DNA of 6,241 bases, taken from JAFGIT01 sp016929465 [NCBI: Candidatus Coatesbacteria bacterium]. Its GTDB lineage: Bacteria > B130-G9. The notes beneath the pieces were generated by a model. That model was not told the origin of the DNA. It made no database searches and saw nothing but the letters and a program-made list of their open reading frames with translations. Both the position numbers and the translations under genes were made by a program. The stretch covers positions 1 to 6,241 of the forward strand of contig JAFGIT010000278.1 of NCBI GenBank assembly GCA_016929465.1, given 5' to 3'. Below are positions 5,964 to 6,241 of this stretch, in pieces (the first letter of the stretch is position 1; each line of letters begins with the position of its first letter).

Positions 5964-6008
5964 CCTCCTCCCCGCGTCAATCGCGGAGCGATTGACGCGG
6001 GGAGGAGG
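5964..6008. repeat. Perfect 21-bp-stem palindrome with a 3-base loop
   Basis: The 21 bases at 5964-5984 are the exact reverse complement of 5988-6008; the loop is GGA (5985-5987). The outer arm is CCTCCTCCCC and the inner part GCGTCAATCGC. No T tract follows on either strand, so it is not an ordinary intrinsic terminator. It lies in gene-free DNA next to other palindromes and is best seen as a REP/MITE-like or intergenic hairpin element. Confidence 0.85.
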
Positions 6009-6046
6009 CGAAGTCGTCGAGGGCTCGATACCCCACGTTGACACAT

Positions 6047-6068
6047 GGGGCAATTCACGTGTCGCCCC
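6047..6068 (+). repeat. Palindromic repeat, copy A (diverged)
   Basis: This 22-base unit begins GGGGCAATTCACG and ends TCGCCCC. It matches copy B (6190-6211) at 18 of 22 positions in the same orientation. The palindrome is decayed: GGGGC/GCCCC still pair at the ends, but the inner arm has two mismatches and a G-T. Its right arm can instead fold with GGGCG at 6073-6077 through a CTAAA loop. Confidence 0.6.
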
Positions 6069-6189
6069 TAAAGGGCGGCATTGTATCGATCATGTTCATC
6101 GACGGGAATCACACTCTGGTATTTAACCACAATCTGAGGTCACACCCGAAGGTAAGAGGCTGTCTAATAAGTCGAAATGCGTGGCTGTA

Positions 6190-6211
6190 GGGGCGATTCA
6201 CGAATCGCCCA
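6190..6211 (+). repeat. Palindromic repeat, copy B (nearly perfect)
   Basis: The core GGGCGATTCACGAATCGCCC (6191-6210) is a 9-bp perfect inverted repeat around a central AC. It is preceded by TGTAG, a context (GTAGGGGCGA...TCGCCC) that I recall as a widespread intergenic palindrome type in many environmental bacteria; that memory is not verified here. It is related to copy A about 140 bases to the left. Confidence 0.65.
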
Positions 6212-6241
6212 ATCTCTATTGATTTCCTTTTCAGATTGCCG

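Larger units (their letters stand above)
6009..6241. other. Gene-free right end with repeat copies
   Basis: Between and after the palindromes I see no gene. The frames open here are short, lack ribosome-binding sites and are interrupted by the inverted repeats. A GAGGCTGTCTAATAAGTC segment (6156-6173) resembles the ends of some insertion sequences, but no partner end or transposase lies in the window. The region runs on past the window edge. Confidence 0.5.

Noticed and set aside
5964-6008. Intrinsic terminator
   Set aside because: No T tract follows on either strand, and it lies about 260 bases upstream of the HAD gene rather than after a gene end.
5772-6126. Overlapping open frames across the right-hand palindrome region
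   Set aside because: They read through a perfect palindrome, giving a mirrored Arg/Gly-rich product, and lack start signals and family resemblance.
5964-6211. CRISPR array
   Set aside because: The repeats are palindromes of differing sequence with irregular spacing and only two related copies; no cas genes are present.

Overview
The window looks like chromosomal DNA of a diderm (Gram-negative type) bacterium. It encodes a glutamine tRNA with a chromosomally encoded CCA end, a secreted beta-rich protein that resembles an outer-membrane barrel, and a membrane glycosyltransferase of the GT-C type. GC content is intermediate by eye. I cannot name a phylum from the sequence. The gene mix (secreted sulfatase-modifying-factor-like protein, GT-C enzyme, many orphan membrane proteins) would suit an uncultivated lineage, but that is inference.

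Layout from left to right. A minus-strand tRNA-Gln(CTG) lies at 3-76, followed by about 270 bases with no convincing gene. Four plus-strand genes follow. The first is a secreted FGE/SUMF1-domain protein (346-1056), directly abutted by a two-helix membrane protein of unknown family (1057-1653). The third is a secreted, probably outer-membrane, beta-rich protein (1855-2793), preceded by a small terminator-like hairpin. The fourth is a large GT-C-type membrane glycosyltransferase (2900-5056), preceded by a strong 11-bp hairpin. Facing them on the minus strand is a Cof-type HAD phosphatase (4867-5700). Its last 190 bases are also covered by the glycosyltransferase frame, whose final ~62 residues look like a read-through artefact. 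A short upstream ORF with the best ribosome-binding site of the window overlaps the start of the HAD gene. The right end (about 5750-6241) has no credible gene but is dense in palindromes: a perfect 21-bp-stem hairpin and two diverged copies of a GGGGCGATTCACG-type palindrome.

The first two genes probably form a translationally coupled pair at the cell envelope. The barrel-like protein and the glycosyltransferase are also envelope proteins, so the plus-strand block has an envelope theme, but no specific pathway can be read from it. No defence system, CRISPR array or complete mobile element is visible. The most interesting points are the convergent-gene antisense overlap, the out-of-frame leader ORF of the HAD gene, the palindrome cluster at the right end, and the probable loss of the catalytic cysteines in the FGE-like protein.
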